Shown here piece by piece: positions 18,793 through 27,039 of a DNA stretch of 64,000 nt. Position 1 is the stretch's first letter; each line of letters begins with the position of its first letter. Origin of the DNA: an uncultured Bacteroidota bacterium (GTDB lineage Bacteria > Bacteroidota > Bacteroidia > Chitinophagales > Chitinophagaceae); NCBI GenBank assembly GCA_903887415.1, contig CAISPO010000029.1, positions 62,001 through 126,000 on the forward strand. The letters are read 5' to 3'. The translations under genes and the position numbers were made by a program. The notes under the pieces are model-generated. The model was not told where the DNA came from, ran no database searches, and was given only the letters and a program-made list of their open reading frames with translations.

Positions 18793-18795
18793 TAG

Positions 18796-18829
18796 TGCCG
18801 GATGCGTTTTCAGCGTATCCGGCATTTTT
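18796..18829 (+). terminator. intrinsic terminator of fbaB
   Basis: TGCCGGATGCG (18796-18806) pairs with CGTATCCGGCA (18814-18824) with one G-T pair and is followed by TTTTT. Confidence 0.88.
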
Positions 18830-18899
18830 GTTCTCATAAATGTCCGTGGCTTGATTTTTTACATGATTGTATTATCAAAAAACGTAAAAAACCAAGATC

Positions 18900-19115
18900 A
18901 TGAAAAAGTATTGGAAAGCCATCGCGATAGCCGCCGCAGCAGGCGCACTCGTTTACCCAGCAGTAAAACTGTATCAATACCTTGAAAGAAAAAGAGCTCA
19001 AAGGGCTGAAAATGAGGAGGAAGAAGAACACCCGCTGAAGAACCTCGGATTCATTCACCACAGCCAGCACAAGCCACATCACCGCAAAATGCAGAACGGC
19101 CACGCAAAGGCATAG
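18900..19115 (+). CDS. small membrane-anchored protein, His/Glu-rich tail
   Basis: A 71-residue protein with one N-terminal membrane segment (IAIAAAAGALVYPAVKLYQYL), then a highly charged cytoplasmic part with an EEEEE run and a His-rich end (HHSQHKPHH). It is in the size class of YtxH-like envelope proteins, but no family is certain. A GC-rich palindrome overlaps the stop codon. Confidence 0.6.
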   Translation: MKKYWKAIAIAAAAGALVYPAVKLYQYLERKRAQRAENEEEEEHPLKNLGFIHHSQHKPHHRKMQNGHAKA

Positions 19116-19162
19116 GAGCCGCTCCCCGCGAGCTAGGCGCCTTCGCTAACGCGAGCTCCTAA
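19112..19162. repeat. GC-rich palindromic element
   Basis: Outer arms TAGGAGC (19113-19119) and GCTCCTA (19154-19160) enclose two copies of CGCGAGCT in direct orientation. It lies at the end of the small-protein gene and before metF (convergent). No T tract follows, so it is more like a dispersed palindrome than a terminator. Confidence 0.55.
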
Positions 19163-19232
19163 GCAGACGGTGAAGTAGAATGATCTGCGTTTGCGAACCA
19201 TTCCGCAAAGGACGTGAAGTTCAGAGCAGCGC

Positions 19233-20186
19233 TTAAAACAATTGTCTTAGAACGTTGTAGATGACGCTGGGTTTGCCCAAGGTGTAGAAGTGTATGATCT
19301 TTACTTTCTGTGTCAGTAAGCCCCGGCATTGATGCAGAAGCCATTCTGTGCCTACTTTTTCACAGTCGGCATCAGTTTTAGCTTTCATCATTTCTGTGTA
19401 TAATTCCATGGGTACTTCCACGTTGAATACGCGTGGTATCATGGCCAACTGCTTTTTATTAGTAAGTGGTTTCAAGCCCGGCATAATGGGCACTTTGATA
19501 CCGTGATCGTTGCACTTCTTTACGTAGCTAAAGTAATGGTCGTTATTGAAGAACATTTGTGTGGTTACATAATCGCCGCCCAGGTCTATTTTGCGTTTTA
19601 GATAATAGATGTCTGTATCCATATTTGGCGCTTCAAAATGCTTTTCGGGATAGCCCGCAACGCCGATGCAAAAATCAGTTTTAGCGCCTTCAATAATATC
19701 TTCTTCCATGTAACGGCCATTGTTGAGGTCAACTATTTGCCGCACGAGATCTTCGGCATAACGGTGCCCATGAATATTCGGCGTGAAAAATTTTTCGCCT
19801 ACGGCTGCATCTCCCCTTAGGGCCAATACATTCTTTATTCCCAGGAAATCGAGATCAATTAGGGCGTTCTCCGTTTCCGCCTTGCTGAAACCACCGCAGA
19901 TAAGGTGCGGGATTGCCTCTACTTTATATTTATTCATCAGCGCCGCACAGATACCTACTGTGCCGGGACGTTTACGTATCTCTACCCACTCCAGCGTGCC
20001 ATCCTTGCGCGTTTTCAATATCTGCTCCGCACGGTGATAGGTAACGTTAATAAACGCAGGATTAAACTCCATCAACGGGTCAAGATGGTCGTAAATGGAT
20101 GCGATGCTCTTGCCCTTGGTGGGGGGCAATATCTCAAAAGACACGATAGTATCTTTTGCCTGTGCTAAATGTTCGGTTACTTTCAT
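19233..20186 (-). CDS. metF: methylenetetrahydrofolate reductase
   Basis: Reduces 5,10-methylene-THF to 5-methyl-THF for methionine synthesis, with FAD. The 317-residue protein has the MetF blocks FEILPPTKGKS (the catalytic Glu is in the FE pair), INVTYHR, ALRGDA, IGVAGYPEKH, TQMFFNN and MPGLKPLTN. The -7 box TACTTTTG lies 10 bases before the ATG. No SAM or cobalamin riboswitch is visible, since there is almost no leader. Confidence 0.95.
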   Translation of the reverse strand: MKVTEHLAQAKDTIVSFEILPPTKGKSIASIYDHLDPLMEFNPAFINVTYHRAEQILKTRKDGTLEWVEIRKRPGTVGICAALMNKYKVEAIPHLICGGFSKAETENALIDLDFLGIKNVLALRGDAAVGEKFFTPNIHGHRYAEDLVRQIVDLNNGRYMEEDIIEGAKTDFCIGVAGYPEKHFEAPNMDTDIYYLKRKIDLGGDYVTTQMFFNNDHYFSYVKKCNDHGIKVPIMPGLKPLTNKKQLAMIPRVFNVEVPMELYTEMMKAKTDADCEKVGTEWLLHQCRGLLTQKVKIIHFYTLGKPSVIYNVLRQLF

Positions 20187-20196
20187 AATCAGGGCG

Positions 20197-20204
20197 CAAA
20201 AGTA
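20197..20204 (-). promoter_or_regulatory. -7 promoter element of metF
   Basis: The minus strand reads TACTTTTG, a match to TAnnTTTG, ten bases upstream of the metF ATG. A TTTA at 20224-20221 is the only -33 candidate. Confidence 0.55.
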
Positions 20205-20215
20205 GAATTAATTAT

Positions 20216-20674
20216 CTAATTAAACTCCATGTGCGTAACAATAAGGTTGCTGTTGGCACGGGCTAATATGCGGTTGTTCATGTCATAAACATGGCATTCC
20301 ACATTGATTATTTTTTTGCCTACGCGCAACACTTTCGATTCTGCACGCATGCGCTCCCCCTCTTTTATGGCATAGAGAAAGTCCACATTCAGTGTAAGGG
20401 AAGTATAGTGGTTCTCCGTGTCCAGGCTCACTACACCCCAGCCTATTGCCTCGTCTATCACCATGCTCATCATGCCGCCGTGTATATTGCCGTAAGGGTT
20501 GGTCATTTCTTTTCGCACTTCGAGCGAAATAACGGCATTCCCTTTTTCAATACGCTCCAATGTAAACCGCAGCCAGTTGCCCGCCGGTGAGCGCGATTCT
20601 TCCACTACTTTGCCTTCAAATGTTTCTTTCATCCATTTTAACGCCCCGCCGGGGGGTATGCCTTTGTATCCCAT
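20216..20674 (-). CDS. PaaI-type hotdog-fold thioesterase
   Basis: From the ATG at 20674 the protein has 152 residues. The hotdog signature NPYGNIHGGMMSMVIDEAIGW, with the catalytic Asp/Glu on the central helix, followed by TLNVDFLYAIKEGE, is that of PaaI/YbgC-like acyl-CoA thioesterases. The frame is open to 20710, but that upstream part overlaps the -7 box at 20679-20686. A later start at 20632 is also possible. The substrate is not predictable. Confidence 0.85.
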   Translation of the reverse strand: MGYKGIPPGGALKWMKETFEGKVVEESRSPAGNWLRFTLERIEKGNAVISLEVRKEMTNPYGNIHGGMMSMVIDEAIGWGVVSLDTENHYTSLTLNVDFLYAIKEGERMRAESKVLRVGKKIINVECHVYDMNNRILARANSNLIVTHMEFN

Positions 20675-20678
20675 GGTG

Positions 20679-20686
20679 CAAAGATA
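20679..20686 (-). promoter_or_regulatory. -7 promoter element of the thioesterase gene
   Basis: The minus strand reads TATCTTTG, an exact TAnnTTTG match, with four bases to the ATG at 20674. This suggests a leaderless transcript. Confidence 0.55.
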
Positions 20687-20695
20687 CCCCATGCA

Positions 20696-20865
20696 CCCTA
20701 AAACCCCCACCCCCTAAAGGGGAGTCATAAATTTAGCTGAATTTGATCTTTGTACTATAAATAAGAATTGGCCTAATTTATTTCTATCGGAACTGCTTAA
20801 GTGATCTCCAGAAACTGAAAAAAATATTCATCGGCGAAGCCCCTTTAGGGGTTTGGGGTGTGTTT
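20696..20865. repeat. inverted pair of CCCCTAAAGGGG-type words
   Basis: The word AACCCCCACCCCCTAAAGGGG near 20700-20722 recurs in inverted form near 20840-20860, where the core reads CCCTTTAGGGGTTTGGGG. A further half copy, CCTAAAGGGGAGT, forms the very end of the MFS coding region at 22188-22200. They look like a dispersed short palindromic repeat that surrounds the divergent promoters here. Confidence 0.5.
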
Positions 20866-20870
20866 GCTAT

Positions 20871-20878
20871 TATATTTG
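20871..20878 (+). promoter_or_regulatory. -7 promoter element of the MFS gene
   Basis: TATATTTG, four bases before the ATG at 20883. TTTG at 20852-20855 is a -33 candidate at a short spacing. Confidence 0.5.
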
Positions 20879-20882
20879 CCAC

Positions 20883-22202
20883 ATGGATGCACCAATAATA
20901 CACTCGTCCAAATCAATGCACCGCGCCTGGTCCATGTACGACTGGGCTAACTCTGCTTATAACCTGGTTATTACGTCCACTATATTCCCAGCCTACTATA
21001 GCGCCATTACGACAAAGACAGACGCCAAGGGCAACATTATCAGCGAGCAGGTGTCTTTTTTTGGGCGTTCCTTTAAAAGCAGCTCCCTGACATTTTACTC
21101 CCTGGCGATTGCTTACCTGGTTATTGCTTGTATATCGCCTATATTATCGTCTATTGCAGATTATAAGGGCAATAAGAAGCGGTTTATGCAACTGTTCTGC
21201 TATATTGGCTCGGCAGCATGTTGCGGCCTATACTTTTTTAAGGCTGATACGTTGGAACTTGGCATCATTTGCTCGGCAACAGCCGCCTTGGGCTATTGCG
21301 GTAGCCTGGTGTTTTACAACGCCTATCTTCCGGAGATAGCAACAGACGAAGAGCAGGACCGGGTTAGCGCCCAGGGCTTTGCCTATGGCTATGTGGGCAG
21401 TGTGCTGCTACAAGTCATTTGCTTTGTGTTTGTGCTGCAGCCCGGATGGTTTGGCATCATAGACGAGTCATTTGCCCCACGGTTATCGTTTCTGCTTGTG
21501 GGCATCTGGTGGGCCGGGTTTGCGCAGATCACTTTTTATAAACTGCCAAAAGGGATGCCGCTGGCTAAAAACGCCGCGCATAATGTGTTGGTAAATGGTT
21601 TTTATGAACTAAAAAAAGTGTTTAAACAGGTAGTAAAATTGCCGGTACTGAAAACTTACCTCCTGGCGTTCTTCTTCTACAGCATGGGCGTGCAGACTGT
21701 GATGATGGTTGCTACATACTTTGGCAGCATAGAACTCCACCTTAATACAAAACAACTGATCGGCGTGATATTGGTAATACAACTGGTAGCCATAGCCGGT
21801 GCCTACGTTATGGCAAAGCTGTCAGACAAATTCGGCAACCTGCAGGTGTTGCTTTTTGTGGTCTTTCTTTGGATAGCTGCATGTGTTTGCGCGTATTTCA
21901 CTTATACGGCCACGCAGTTTTACCTCGTAGCGGTGCTTGTGGGGCTCATCATGGGCGGCATCCAGTCCTTGAGCCGGTCCACTTATGCCAAACTGATGCC
22001 GGATACGCATGACACTGCTTCCTTCTTTAGTTTTTATGATGTCACTGAAAAACTGGCCATTGTTGTAGGCATGTTCACCTTTGCATTTATCAACAGCAGC
22101 ATGGATATGCGCACGGCTGTTATTGCGCTGATCACGTTCTTCGCGATCGGGGCTGTTGTTTTATTCATGGCGATAAGCCGCCAGCAGCCTAAAGGGGAGT
22201 AA
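20883..22202 (+). CDS. MFS transporter, Atg22/UMF1-like
   Basis: A 439-residue protein with about twelve membrane segments, starting MDAPIIHSSK at 20883; the ten-codon-longer frame overlaps the promoter. The N-terminal SMYDWANSAYNLVI block and SPILSSIADYKGNKKRFM loop are typical of the UMF1 family related to vacuolar Atg22 exporters, and GGIQSLSRSTYAKLMP before TM10 is the other family signature. The substrate is probably an amino acid or other small metabolite by analogy, not shown. The last codons (QQPKGE) lie in a CCTAAAGGGG repeat word. Confidence 0.9.
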   Translation: MDAPIIHSSKSMHRAWSMYDWANSAYNLVITSTIFPAYYSAITTKTDAKGNIISEQVSFFGRSFKSSSLTFYSLAIAYLVIACISPILSSIADYKGNKKRFMQLFCYIGSAACCGLYFFKADTLELGIICSATAALGYCGSLVFYNAYLPEIATDEEQDRVSAQGFAYGYVGSVLLQVICFVFVLQPGWFGIIDESFAPRLSFLLVGIWWAGFAQITFYKLPKGMPLAKNAAHNVLVNGFYELKKVFKQVVKLPVLKTYLLAFFFYSMGVQTVMMVATYFGSIELHLNTKQLIGVILVIQLVAIAGAYVMAKLSDKFGNLQVLLFVVFLWIAACVCAYFTYTATQFYLVAVLVGLIMGGIQSLSRSTYAKLMPDTHDTASFFSFYDVTEKLAIVVGMFTFAFINSSMDMRTAVIALITFFAIGAVVLFMAISRQQPKGE

Positions 22203-22238
22203 AAAAGCCATCCCGGTGGTTATTCGGAATGGCTTTCG
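22203..22238 (-). terminator. terminator of the DUF6600 gene
   Basis: AAAGCCAT (about 22205-22212) pairs with ATGGCTTT (about 22229-22236). On the minus strand the hairpin is followed by a T tract, so it mainly serves the minus-strand gene ending at 22256. Confidence 0.7.
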
Positions 22239-22255
22239 TTATGTAACCAAAAGTT

Positions 22256-23410
22256 CTATTTTCTTTTCTCTTCGTGCGGGGCCGGGCGCTGCTGCCGTTG
22301 TGGCTTTTGCTGCGGCTGGGGACGCTGCTGCGGCCCACGCTGCTGTGGTTGTGGTTGCGGGCGCTGCTGCTCTTCCATATGTTGTTGTGGCTGTGGGCGC
22401 TGTTCCTCCATATGCTGCTGCGGTTGCGGGCGCTGCGGTTCTCCCATATGCTGTTGCGGCTGCGGGTGTTGCTCCTCCATATGCTGTTGCGGCTGCGGGC
22501 GTTGCTGCTCCATATGCTGCTGCATTGGCTGCTCGGTATGCTGCTGCATGTGCTGTTGCTGCACTTCCTGCCTGAAGGCGGGCTGCTGGTGCTCAGTGGG
22601 AGAAAAACTTTCCGGCTTGCCCACCGGATGCGCTGAGCCTTGTATCACATTTGCAGGCCTGGCGGTATTTGCGGACTCCCTGCTGATCGCAGGACGGTAT
22701 ATCTGCACGGTATTATTGCTTACACGGCTAGTGCCCGGCGCGCTGGAATTTGACACCTGGTAAACTTCTACAGGGTGATGCGATTCACGCTCTATCTCTT
22801 CCCTGCGAGGACCATAATAATAAGTGGTGCGGCTGCCATGATCTTCATACGTTTCATTGATGTAGCTAGTACGCTGGATGTAAGTAGTATTGTAGCGTGG
22901 CTCATAATAGCTGTACACATGCGGGTGATACAAATATTCAGGACCCACAAATACCCAGTAATTGTCAGGGTAATCATATGGCCTGCCGGGTACATAACCA
23001 GGTCCCATTGGCGCCCAGCCATAATAGCCGCCACCGGAGCGCCAGCTAACCCATGCGGGAGCCCACTCGTGGCCCGGGATCCATACCCAGCCGTAGTATG
23101 AGTTATACGTCCAGCGGCCATAGTGATAGGCAGCCCATCCCCATGGGGCGTCTGAAACCCACATATTACCATATTCGGTCATTGCCCAGTGGCCTTCTGT
23201 AGCATAAGGCCGGAAGCCAGGCTCTACATTGGGAACCCACACATTGCCATAGTTAGGGTCATACACCCACTGGCCATAAGGAGAAAGGTCGTCGTAAAAG
23301 GTTTGGTAAGATACCACTGCATCCTGTGCTTGTGCCTTAGGCTGCAAAGATGGCATCAGCAATAGGCCCAACACCATCACACAGGCGATCTGCTTACAAA
23401 TTTTTTGCAT
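22256..23410 (-). CDS. DUF6600 (YXWGXW-type) secreted protein with Gln/Pro repeat tail
   Basis: A 384-residue protein with a signal peptide ending KAQAQ. Residues about 38-160 have many Tyr/Trp pairs (DPNYGNVWVP, GHWAMTEYGNMWVSD, WGWAAYHYGRW, WIPGHEWAPAWVSW), the hallmark of DUF6600. The last 120 residues are low-complexity: six or more imperfect 11-13-residue repeats around QQHMEEQ and RPQPQ, ending in a basic tail. It is probably a surface or periplasmic structural protein. The repeat region gives Ala- and Leu-rich shadow frames on the other strand. Confidence 0.82.
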   Translation of the reverse strand: MQKICKQIACVMVLGLLLMPSLQPKAQAQDAVVSYQTFYDDLSPYGQWVYDPNYGNVWVPNVEPGFRPYATEGHWAMTEYGNMWVSDAPWGWAAYHYGRWTYNSYYGWVWIPGHEWAPAWVSWRSGGGYYGWAPMGPGYVPGRPYDYPDNYWVFVGPEYLYHPHVYSYYEPRYNTTYIQRTSYINETYEDHGSRTTYYYGPRREEIERESHHPVEVYQVSNSSAPGTSRVSNNTVQIYRPAISRESANTARPANVIQGSAHPVGKPESFSPTEHQQPAFRQEVQQQHMQQHTEQPMQQHMEQQRPQPQQHMEEQHPQPQQHMGEPQRPQPQQHMEEQRPQPQQHMEEQQRPQPQPQQRGPQQRPQPQQKPQRQQRPAPHEEKRK

Positions 23411-23498
23411 GTTTTTGTCTTTGTTAGTTGTTTGAATAGTAAGATGTTACAAAATAAATGTTTTTGGCCGTATATGTATAGTTTGTTGAAAAATATTA

Positions 23499-24008
23499 TC
23501 AGATCAACCCGCTTTTGTGCCGGCTGTTTCTGATCATTTTCAACGCTGCAACAGCAGCTTCTTCGCCTTTATGGCCATGGGCACCGCCCAGCCTTTCCCA
23601 TGCCTGGTCTTCATTATCAAGGGTAAGTACCCCAAATATGACTGGTACCGGCAAGGTTAGGTTTAGCTGTAATATGCCATCGGTAACCGCGCGGCACACA
23701 TACTCAAAATGGGGTGTACCACCTCGTATCACGGCGCCAAAAGCTATAATAGCTTCCGGCCTTTCGTCCATGCCTTTATAATGCTCCCATACCTGCCTGC
23801 ACGCAAAAGGCAGTTCAAAACAGCCGGGCACTACCATTTTATCGATTATCTCTCCGCTGAAACGGTGGAGAATACCTTCGCAGCCATTCCTCAACTCCCT
23901 CACTATCTTGTCATTCCATTCCGTGTAAACCATCGCTACCCTTGGCAACTTCAGTTGCTCCAATGATTGGGTATCGCGTAAACTAACACTACTATTCGAT
24001 TGCGCCAT
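23499..24008 (-). CDS. ribH: 6,7-dimethyl-8-ribityllumazine synthase
   Basis: Condenses the pyrimidine product of the RibD branch with 3,4-dihydroxy-2-butanone 4-phosphate to lumazine, the penultimate riboflavin step. Blocks: YTEWN (substrate loop), VPGCFELPFA, AFGAVIRGGTPHFEYVC and GVLTLDNEDQAWERLGG..GHKGEEAA. The ATG at 24008 gives 169 residues, a normal length. Upstream codons of the open frame run through a terminator hairpin whose T tract abuts this ATG. Confidence 0.95.
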   Translation of the reverse strand: MAQSNSSVSLRDTQSLEQLKLPRVAMVYTEWNDKIVRELRNGCEGILHRFSGEIIDKMVVPGCFELPFACRQVWEHYKGMDERPEAIIAFGAVIRGGTPHFEYVCRAVTDGILQLNLTLPVPVIFGVLTLDNEDQAWERLGGAHGHKGEEAAVAALKMIRNSRHKSGLI

Positions 24009-24045
24009 AAAAAATCCCCTTTTTGCCATAAAGGTAAAAAGGGGA
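24009..24045 (-). terminator. hairpin with T tract abutting the ribH start codon
   Basis: On the minus strand TCCCCTTTTT (24045-24036) pairs with AAAAAGGGGA (24024-24015), and the T tract ends directly at the ribH ATG. It can terminate the upstream TPR transcript. It could also act as an attenuator of ribH if ribH is read from the same promoter. Confidence 0.75.
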
Positions 24046-24071
24046 ATGGAATAAAGTGTTAAGAAACGCAT

Positions 24072-24782
24072 TTAGTTAACCTCGCCCAGACGCGCCAGTT
24101 CCTTATCTACATCACGGGCCTGCATACTGCGGGGGTATTCATCACGAATGCGCTTCAAAGCAGCCTTTGCATCATTGGCCTGGTTGCCTGCTTCATAGGC
24201 AAGCGCCATATGATACAGGTACATCGGCGTCACCATTACATTATCCTTATCGCCGGTAGCTTTTTTGAAGTTCTCTATGGCCTTGGCGCTGTTACCAGTT
24301 TCCATATATGCATCGCCCAGCAAGCCCCATGCCTGGTAAGCAACCATAGTGCCCTTACCATTAAAGGCTTCCAGGGACTTGATAGCGCCTTTAAAGTCTC
24401 CCATTTTCAGCAGGCAAACACCCTCATAGTAGTTAGCAAGATTCCCCGCTGCTGTGCCATCATATTTCTTGGCTATTTTAGTGAAACCAAGGTTCTTGCC
24501 ATCGCCATTTAAAGCCATGTTCAAAGAGTCGGCCTGGAAATACATCTGGGGGAAAGAAAGCGCTGTAGCTGCTTTTTCCTCTGCCGGGCCTTTATACAGC
24601 TTTGTATAAGCAAAATATACCACGACCACACCCAATACCACGGTCGTAATGGTGCTGATCATCTTTTTGTTTTTTTCGTAAAAAGCCTGTAAAGTCTCAA
24701 GCGGATCGGTCTCAACTTCCCTTGTTACTTTTCTTTCTGCGGTGATCTCTGCACCAGGTTGGTTTCTTGCTGAATTTGCCAT
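24072..24782 (-). CDS. TPR-containing single-pass membrane protein
   Basis: Starting at the ATG at 24782 (MANSARNQPG) the protein has 236 residues. Residues 1-40 are cytoplasmic, one membrane segment follows (MISTITTVVLGVVVVYFAYTKLY), then TPR-like helices (AYQAWGLLGDAYMETGNSAKAIENFKKA). The layout resembles YfgM/BamD-like proteins that assist envelope protein handling. The open frame continues to 24884 through a palindrome and is unlikely to be used. It precedes ribH with a terminator between them. Confidence 0.85.
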   Translation of the reverse strand: MANSARNQPGAEITAERKVTREVETDPLETLQAFYEKNKKMISTITTVVLGVVVVYFAYTKLYKGPAEEKAATALSFPQMYFQADSLNMALNGDGKNLGFTKIAKKYDGTAAGNLANYYEGVCLLKMGDFKGAIKSLEAFNGKGTMVAYQAWGLLGDAYMETGNSAKAIENFKKATGDKDNVMVTPMYLYHMALAYEAGNQANDAKAALKRIRDEYPRSMQARDVDKELARLGEVN

Positions 24783-24790
24783 GATTAATA

Positions 24791-24836
24791 ACCCCATATC
24801 CGCCGCGGCGGAGCTTTTATCAACGCGAGTCGGGGT
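24791..24836. repeat. structured leader/palindrome before the TPR gene
   Basis: A perfect 14-nt palindrome TCCGCCGCGGCGGA (24799-24812) lies inside outer arms ACCCC (24791-24795) and GGGGT (24832-24836), just upstream of the TPR ATG. It is either a dispersed palindrome or a structured 5' leader. Confidence 0.5.
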
Positions 24837-24916
24837 ATTGCTTCGCGCTTTGTTATTTATTGTTTTTTTTGTTTTTAATCTCATTTACACAACGTCCCCT
24901 CTACTTCCGAGAGGCC

Positions 24917-25909
24917 TTAATCCACGATAAACGGATAATCCTTATCCGCGTATATATCCTTATACAGCTCATTATCATCCGGCCAGGGACTCTCTTCGGC
25001 AAATTTAACCGATTCCTCCACTTCCATTTTCACCTTTTCATTGATCTGCTCTATCTGTTCGTCCGTCGCCCATTTATTATCCTGGATGGTTTTCAGCACC
25101 TGGTTAATGGGGTCTTTTTCACGATATTCTTCCAGTTCTTCCTTGGTACGATACTTGGCCGGGTCGCTCATAGAGTGGCCGCGGTAACGGTACGTCTTTA
25201 TTTCCAGGAAAGTAGGACCGCCGCCTTCGCGCGCCCGGCGTACCGCGCGATCTATGCCCTTATGTACTTCTTCGCAGCTCATACCATCCACACTATCCGC
25301 AGGCATATCATAGGCATCGGCAAGGCGGTATATATCCAGCACTTTAGATGTACGCTCTACTGACGTGCCCATTGCGTAAAAATTATTCTCGCAAATAAAC
25401 ACCACAGGTAGTTGCCATAACACTGCCATATTGAATGCTTCATGCAGCAGGCCCTGTCTTGCGGCGCCATCGCCAAAGAGGCAGACAGTAGCCCTATCTG
25501 TGCCCTGGTATTGCTCTGCAAACGCTATCCCGGCACCGAGGCCTATCTGGCCGCCCACGATACCATGGCCGCCAAAAAACCTTTTTTCCTTAGAGAAAAA
25601 GTGCATACTTCCGCCCTTTCCCTTGGTGCAGCCTGTGGCTTTGCCATACAACTCGGCCATACACTCCTTGGCAGTGATGCCCTTTGCAATGGCAAGCGCA
25701 TGGTCGCGGTAAGCCGTGATCATGTTATCGTCATCACGCATGGCCGTCATGGCTCCGGCAGCTATGGCTTCCTGTCCAATATATAAGTGACAGAACCCAC
25801 GTATTTTCTGCATACCATACAACTGCCCAGCCTTCTCTTCGAAACGGCGGAGTAATAGCATGATCTCATACCAATACAAATATGTTTCTTTACCAAACGG
25901 AGTTTGCAC
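24917..25909 (-). CDS. pdhA: pyruvate dehydrogenase E1 component, alpha subunit
   Basis: Thiamine-diphosphate-dependent decarboxylation of pyruvate and reductive acetylation of the E2 lipoyl group. The TPP/Mg motif starts at LFGDGAARQG and runs to ENNFYAMGTS. HFFSKEKRFFGGHGIVGGQ is the conserved E1-alpha block, and YRYRGHSMSDP is the phosphorylation-loop region. The length, 330, is normal. The E2 gene is at 40328-41632; no E1-beta is adjacent or in the window. It is divergent from recF with about 35-50 bp between. Confidence 0.95.
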   Translation of the reverse strand: MQTPFGKETYLYWYEIMLLLRRFEEKAGQLYGMQKIRGFCHLYIGQEAIAAGAMTAMRDDDNMITAYRDHALAIAKGITAKECMAELYGKATGCTKGKGGSMHFFSKEKRFFGGHGIVGGQIGLGAGIAFAEQYQGTDRATVCLFGDGAARQGLLHEAFNMAVLWQLPVVFICENNFYAMGTSVERTSKVLDIYRLADAYDMPADSVDGMSCEEVHKGIDRAVRRAREGGGPTFLEIKTYRYRGHSMSDPAKYRTKEELEEYREKDPINQVLKTIQDNKWATDEQIEQINEKVKMEVEESVKFAEESPWPDDNELYKDIYADKDYPFIVD

Positions 25910-25944
25910 TATTATTTAAATTTGGTGCGAATTTATAAAAAAAA

Positions 25945-27039
25945 TTGTTTCCTTTTGCAGCTTTGAGCACTATTAATAAAATAACGCTACTTCAGTTCCG
26001 CAACTATTCGTCTGCGGCGTTCGATTTTGTGGCCCCGATTACCTGCATTGCCGGCCCCAACGGCAGTGGTAAAACCAACCTTCTGGATGCGGTTTATTAT
26101 CTGTGCTATACAAAAAGCTACTTTAGTGCCTACCAGCAAAATAATGTACAAAACGGTCTGGACGGCTTTCGGGTTACGGGTGTATTCAACCGTCAAGGCC
26201 GCCAGGAAACCATAAGTTGCAAATGGAAAGACGGCAAAAAAGAGATATATAACAACGATGTAGAATACGAAAAAGTAACTGACCATATAGGCGTTTATTC
26301 CGCTGTAATGATAGCCCCAGATGACACGGAGCTCGTAACCGGCAGCAGTGAGCTACGACGGAAATGGATAGATGGCATCCTCAGCCAGGTGGATAAAACC
26401 TACCTCGAAAAGCTGATGCGCTACCAGCGGATATTACAACAAAGGAACGCATGGCTAAAAATACAATATCAAAAACCCGCCGAAAATAATACGGAACTGG
26501 AGTACTATGATGCGGAACTAGCCGCAGGTGGGACCTATATTTATGAACAGCGAAGATCGTTCTTAAATGATTTTTTGCCGCTGCTCAACGATTTTTATCA
26601 CCGGCTGTCTGGCGGTAAAGAAGCGATACAGGTAAGTTATACCAGCGACCTTGCCCAAAAAACACTGGCCACATGGTTGGGACAAAATCTGCAATATGAT
26701 CTGCGGTACCAGCGAACACTACGGGGCGTTCATAAGGACGAATGGGATTTCCGGCTCAATGGCCTGCAACTGAAACAGTTCGGATCGCAGGGCCAGAAGA
26801 AGAGTTTTTTGTTCGCACTGAAGCTCGCCCAATACGCCTATCTGAGCAAAGCCCTCGGCCATTTACCAATATTGCTGCTTGACGATATTTTTGAAAAACT
26901 GGATCAAAACCGCATGGAGGCCCTTCTCCGCATCATCCGCGGCAAAGATTTCGGACAGGTGATACTTACTGATACGCATCCCGAAAGGATAAAAGAGGCG
27001 TTTGGGAAAGAAGCCGAAGTAGGGTTTATTTATTTGTAA
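25945..27039 (+). CDS. recF: DNA replication and repair protein RecF
   Basis: SMC-like ATPase that loads RecA at gapped DNA with RecO/RecR. Walker A is GPNGSGKT, LLLDDIFEKLDQNR is the Walker B/D-loop, and FGSQGQKKSFLFALKLAQ the ABC signature. No ATG fits the start: the frame begins with TTG at 25945, and a second TTG at 25963 (LSTINKITLLQFRNY) gives the N-terminus most like other RecF proteins. recR is only 1.5 kb downstream. The last 10 bases overlap the convergent DHFR-like gene. Confidence 0.94.
   Translation: MFPFAALSTINKITLLQFRNYSSAAFDFVAPITCIAGPNGSGKTNLLDAVYYLCYTKSYFSAYQQNNVQNGLDGFRVTGVFNRQGRQETISCKWKDGKKEIYNNDVEYEKVTDHIGVYSAVMIAPDDTELVTGSSELRRKWIDGILSQVDKTYLEKLMRYQRILQQRNAWLKIQYQKPAENNTELEYYDAELAAGGTYIYEQRRSFLNDFLPLLNDFYHRLSGGKEAIQVSYTSDLAQKTLATWLGQNLQYDLRYQRTLRGVHKDEWDFRLNGLQLKQFGSQGQKKSFLFALKLAQYAYLSKALGHLPILLLDDIFEKLDQNRMEALLRIIRGKDFGQVILTDTHPERIKEAFGKEAEVGFIYL

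Noticed and set aside
17719-18837. Antisense open frame of 372 codons across fbaB
   Set aside because: It mirrors the codon bias of fbaB, has no family motif, and fbaB is certain.
22216-22636. Ala- and Leu-rich plus-strand frames over the DUF6600 gene
   Set aside because: They come from the complement of the Gln/Pro repeat tail; the minus strand has a signal peptide and a DUF6600 domain.
19233-24008. Riboswitches before metF or ribH
   Set aside because: metF has almost no leader, and the sequence before ribH is a simple terminator-type hairpin without an FMN-riboswitch core.
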